Source of the DNA: an uncultured Catenibacillus sp.
GTDB taxonomy: Bacteria > Bacillota > Clostridia > Lachnospirales > Lachnospiraceae
Assembly (NCBI GenBank): GCA_934339005.1
Contig: CAKRHR010000003.1
Span: 1 to 64,000 of the forward strand
Reading direction: 5' to 3'
DNA length: 64,000 bases
In this document: positions 62,284 through 64,000 of the stretch, piece after piece
How positions within the stretch are numbered: the first letter of the stretch is position 1
How the letters are laid out: every line of letters starts with the position of its first letter
Notes under the pieces: generated by a model
The model's input: only the letters and a program-made list of their open reading frames with translations
Database searches by the model: none
What the model was told of the DNA's origin: nothing
Made by a program: the position numbers and the translations under genes

Positions 62284-63099
62284 ATGTGTGAAAAGACATA
62301 TGACTGCCTTGTGGCGGCGGGAACGACCGAAGCGCGGGCAGCAATTATGGCACTATGCAATGCAGGCTATCATGTCCTTGCAACGGTGGCAACCGAGCTT
62401 GGCGCAAAAGTGCTGCAGGATTTAAAATCCATTTATGAAGATAGTCTGGACATTGAGATTGGCAGAAAAGATGCACAGGGATTTGCAGAGTGTATTCAAA
62501 AATCACAGATTAAAATGATTATCGATGCAACGCATCCATTTGCCAAAGAAGTGACAGATACATTAAAAGCAGTTTGTGCGCATTGTGAAAATGAAGGCAT
62601 TGCAGTTGGCTATATTCGTTATGTGCGGGAAATGCTTGATTATGATTATACAAAAATCATTCGCGTGCCGGATGCTGTGGCTGCAGCAAATACGCTCAGT
62701 ACTATGCCGGGTCGTTTTTTACTGACCACCGGTGCGAATACGATTGATGTATATATGAATACGATTTCAGATTTTAACAGCCGCGGTTTTGTGCGTGTGC
62801 TTGATACAAAAGTATCGATTGAACGATGTGAAGCATTTGGTGTTGCAGATACACATGTGATTGCGAAAAATCCGCCCTTTAGTGAGGCGGACAATCTCAG
62901 CCTTTTAAAAAATTATAATATTCAAATTCTTGTGTCCAAGGACAGCGGAAAGAGCGGCGGATTACCTGAAAAAATCAATGCCGCGAAAAAACTGGATATT
63001 CCGGTAATTTTAATTCAAAGGCCGGAGGATGCCGGTGGAGTGTGTACGCCGGACACTTTAATGAAAGAAGTGAAAAGACAATGGATAAAAGAATCATGA
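62284..63099 (+). CDS. cbiJ: Precorrin-6A (cobalt-precorrin-6A) reductase
   Basis: NAD(P)H-dependent reduction of the corrin macrocycle. A 271-residue protein with VAAGTTEARAAIMALCNAGY, MIIDATHPFAKEVTDTLKAV and LVSKDSGKSGGLPEKINAAK, typical of CobK/CbiJ. ATG 62284 is chosen for its position after GGGGAACGC and for the family start; the open frame reaches 62230. Its end overlaps cbiA by 19 bases. Confidence 0.93.
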   Translation: MCEKTYDCLVAAGTTEARAAIMALCNAGYHVLATVATELGAKVLQDLKSIYEDSLDIEIGRKDAQGFAECIQKSQIKMIIDATHPFAKEVTDTLKAVCAHCENEGIAVGYIRYVREMLDYDYTKIIRVPDAVAAANTLSTMPGRFLLTTGANTIDVYMNTISDFNSRGFVRVLDTKVSIERCEAFGVADTHVIAKNPPFSEADNLSLLKNYNIQILVSKDSGKSGGLPEKINAAKKLDIPVILIQRPEDAGGVCTPDTLMKEVKRQWIKES

Positions 63100-64000
63100 T
63101 TGTCGGCACAGGCAGCGGCTGCGGCAAGACGACGGTGACCTGTGGTATCATGAAAGCCTTAAAAAATAAAAATCGAGAAGTGGCACCTTTTAAATGCGGA
63201 CCGGATTATATAGACCCGATGTTCCATAAACACATTACAGGCAAAGCTTCGATTAATCTGGATTTATTTTTCTTAAAACCGGAAATGCTTTGCTGGATTT
63301 TAAATAAGCATCTTGGGGATGGTGAAATTGGTGTCATTGAAGGCGTGATGGGCTTGTATGACGGCATCGGAACAAGTATTACAGCAAGTGCCTATGATGT
63401 GGCAATGACAACGAAAACACCGATGATACTTGTAGTAAATGCCAAAGGCATGGCAGCCTCTGTCTGTGCCATGATTCGCGGCTATCAGACTTATGGTGAT
63501 GAAATCATGCAGGCTTATATGCAAAACGATGGTGCAAATCATACATCAGATCATGCAGGGTTTGCCCAAAATGCAGATGAGAATAGCAGTGTAGATGCAG
63601 ATGCGAATGACTGTATAAATGGAGTGGGAAATCCATCCCTGATCAAGGGCGTAATTTTAAATCATGTCGGACAGGGCATGTATGATTATCTGAAGGATAC
63701 CATTGAAAGTCAGTGTGGTGTAAAGGTGCTTGGTTACATGCCGGAGATTCCTGAAGCAAGTATTGAAAGTCGTCATCTTGGCCTTGTGACAGCCGAAGAA
63801 ATTGAGAACCTGGATAAAAAGGTCGAACTGCTTGGACAAACTGTGCAAAAAACAATTGATTTGGAAGCACTTGAACAAATCGCAGATGAAGCAGAGCCAC
63901 TTGCACAGAACAGGCTGCCATTCGAAGCGGCGGTTGCAGGTGTGGCAGCAGGAACACAGGTCAATCTGGCGGTTGCCATGGATAAAGCCTTTTGTTTTTA
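63081..64000 (+). CDS. cbiA: Cobyrinic acid a,c-diamide synthase (3' end cut off)
   Basis: Glutamine-dependent amidation of the a and c acetates of (cobalt-)cobyrinate. The window shows 306 codons, with the reading frame open to the end. The P-loop GTGSGCGKTT is at residues 9-18, followed by VAPFKCGPDYIDPMFH and VIEGVMGLYDG, which separate CbiA from the related CbiP. The C-terminal glutaminase domain lies outside the window. An Asn/Asp-rich low-complexity insert occupies about residues 153-188. Confidence 0.93.
   Translation, partial: MDKRIMIVGTGSGCGKTTVTCGIMKALKNKNREVAPFKCGPDYIDPMFHKHITGKASINLDLFFLKPEMLCWILNKHLGDGEIGVIEGVMGLYDGIGTSITASAYDVAMTTKTPMILVVNAKGMAASVCAMIRGYQTYGDEIMQAYMQNDGANHTSDHAGFAQNADENSSVDADANDCINGVGNPSLIKGVILNHVGQGMYDYLKDTIESQCGVKVLGYMPEIPEASIESRHLGLVTAEEIENLDKKVELLGQTVQKTIDLEALEQIADEAEPLAQNRLPFEAAVAGVAAGTQVNLAVAMDKAFCF

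Noticed and set aside
1..64000. CRISPR arrays, insertion sequences, prophage or integrase genes
   Set aside because: Looked for on both strands; no regularly spaced repeats, transposase or recombinase motifs were recognised.

Overview
The window reads as a chromosomal segment of an anaerobic, low-GC, Gram-positive Clostridia bacterium, most likely a member of the Lachnospiraceae. Supporting signs are LplB/LplC-type sugar permeases, a class III (Firmicutes-type) fructose-1,6-bisphosphatase, AddAB in place of RecBCD, an L20 leader in front of infC-rpmI-rplT, a lysine riboswitch in front of dapA, TypA, YitT, Hsp33, strong AGGAGG ribosome binding sites and near-consensus sigma-A promoters. The genus cannot be fixed from sequence reading alone. 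I saw no transposase, integrase, phage gene or CRISPR array.

Layout. 1-13.95 kb: a plant-glycan utilisation locus. It holds an ABC importer (binding protein cut by the window edge, plus two permeases, no ATPase), a type-B carboxylesterase, a domain-permuted GH3 glycosidase, an SGNH esterase, an AraC-type regulator, a YicI-like GH31 alpha-xylosidase and a second lipoprotein binding protein. An alpha-xylosidase with a GH3 enzyme and two esterases suggests acetylated xyloglucan-type oligosaccharides (inference). 14.1-21.4 kb: sbcD-sbcC, a HAD phosphatase, a CobL-like protein with a degenerate SAM motif, a VOC protein and a small membrane protein. 21.4-24.2 kb: the attenuated infC-rpmI-rplT operon (infC starts at AUU), tRNA-Pro(UGG), a small acidic protein and a membrane-anchored lysozyme-like protein. 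24.3-27.9 kb: typA on the minus strand with an unusual structured 3' element, a two-OB-fold SSB-like protein, and a CobA/BtuR-like protein whose P-loop lysine is arginine.

27.9-35.7 kb: lysine riboswitch-dapA, dapB, fbp, nadE, a membrane-anchored protein on the minus strand and a YitT protein. 35.7-43 kb: addB-addA. 43-49 kb: thiM on the minus strand with a heptad-repeat extension, a methyltransferase, hslO converging on uppP, pyrB-pyrI on the minus strand, and a cold-shock gene. 49.3-64 kb: a long, tightly packed run for tetrapyrrole and anaerobic cobalamin synthesis in the order cbiD, cbiET, cbiL, cbiF, cbiG, hemA, cbiH, precorrin-2 dehydrogenase, hemC, cobA-hemD fusion, hemB, hemL, cbiJ, cbiA (cut by the window end). 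Together these lead from glutamyl-tRNA to uroporphyrinogen III and through most of the corrin ring. Cobalt chelatase, CbiC and the late steps are not in the window.

The features I find most worth a second look are: a short degenerate motif recurring just after stop codons across the window; the CobL-derived protein outside the cobalamin cluster; the structured element after typA; paired palindromes on the promoter of the second binding protein; an LplB-type permease with an extra N-terminal membrane domain; hydrophilic low-complexity insertions in several conserved enzymes; and the absence of a recognisable B12 riboswitch in front of the cobalamin operon.
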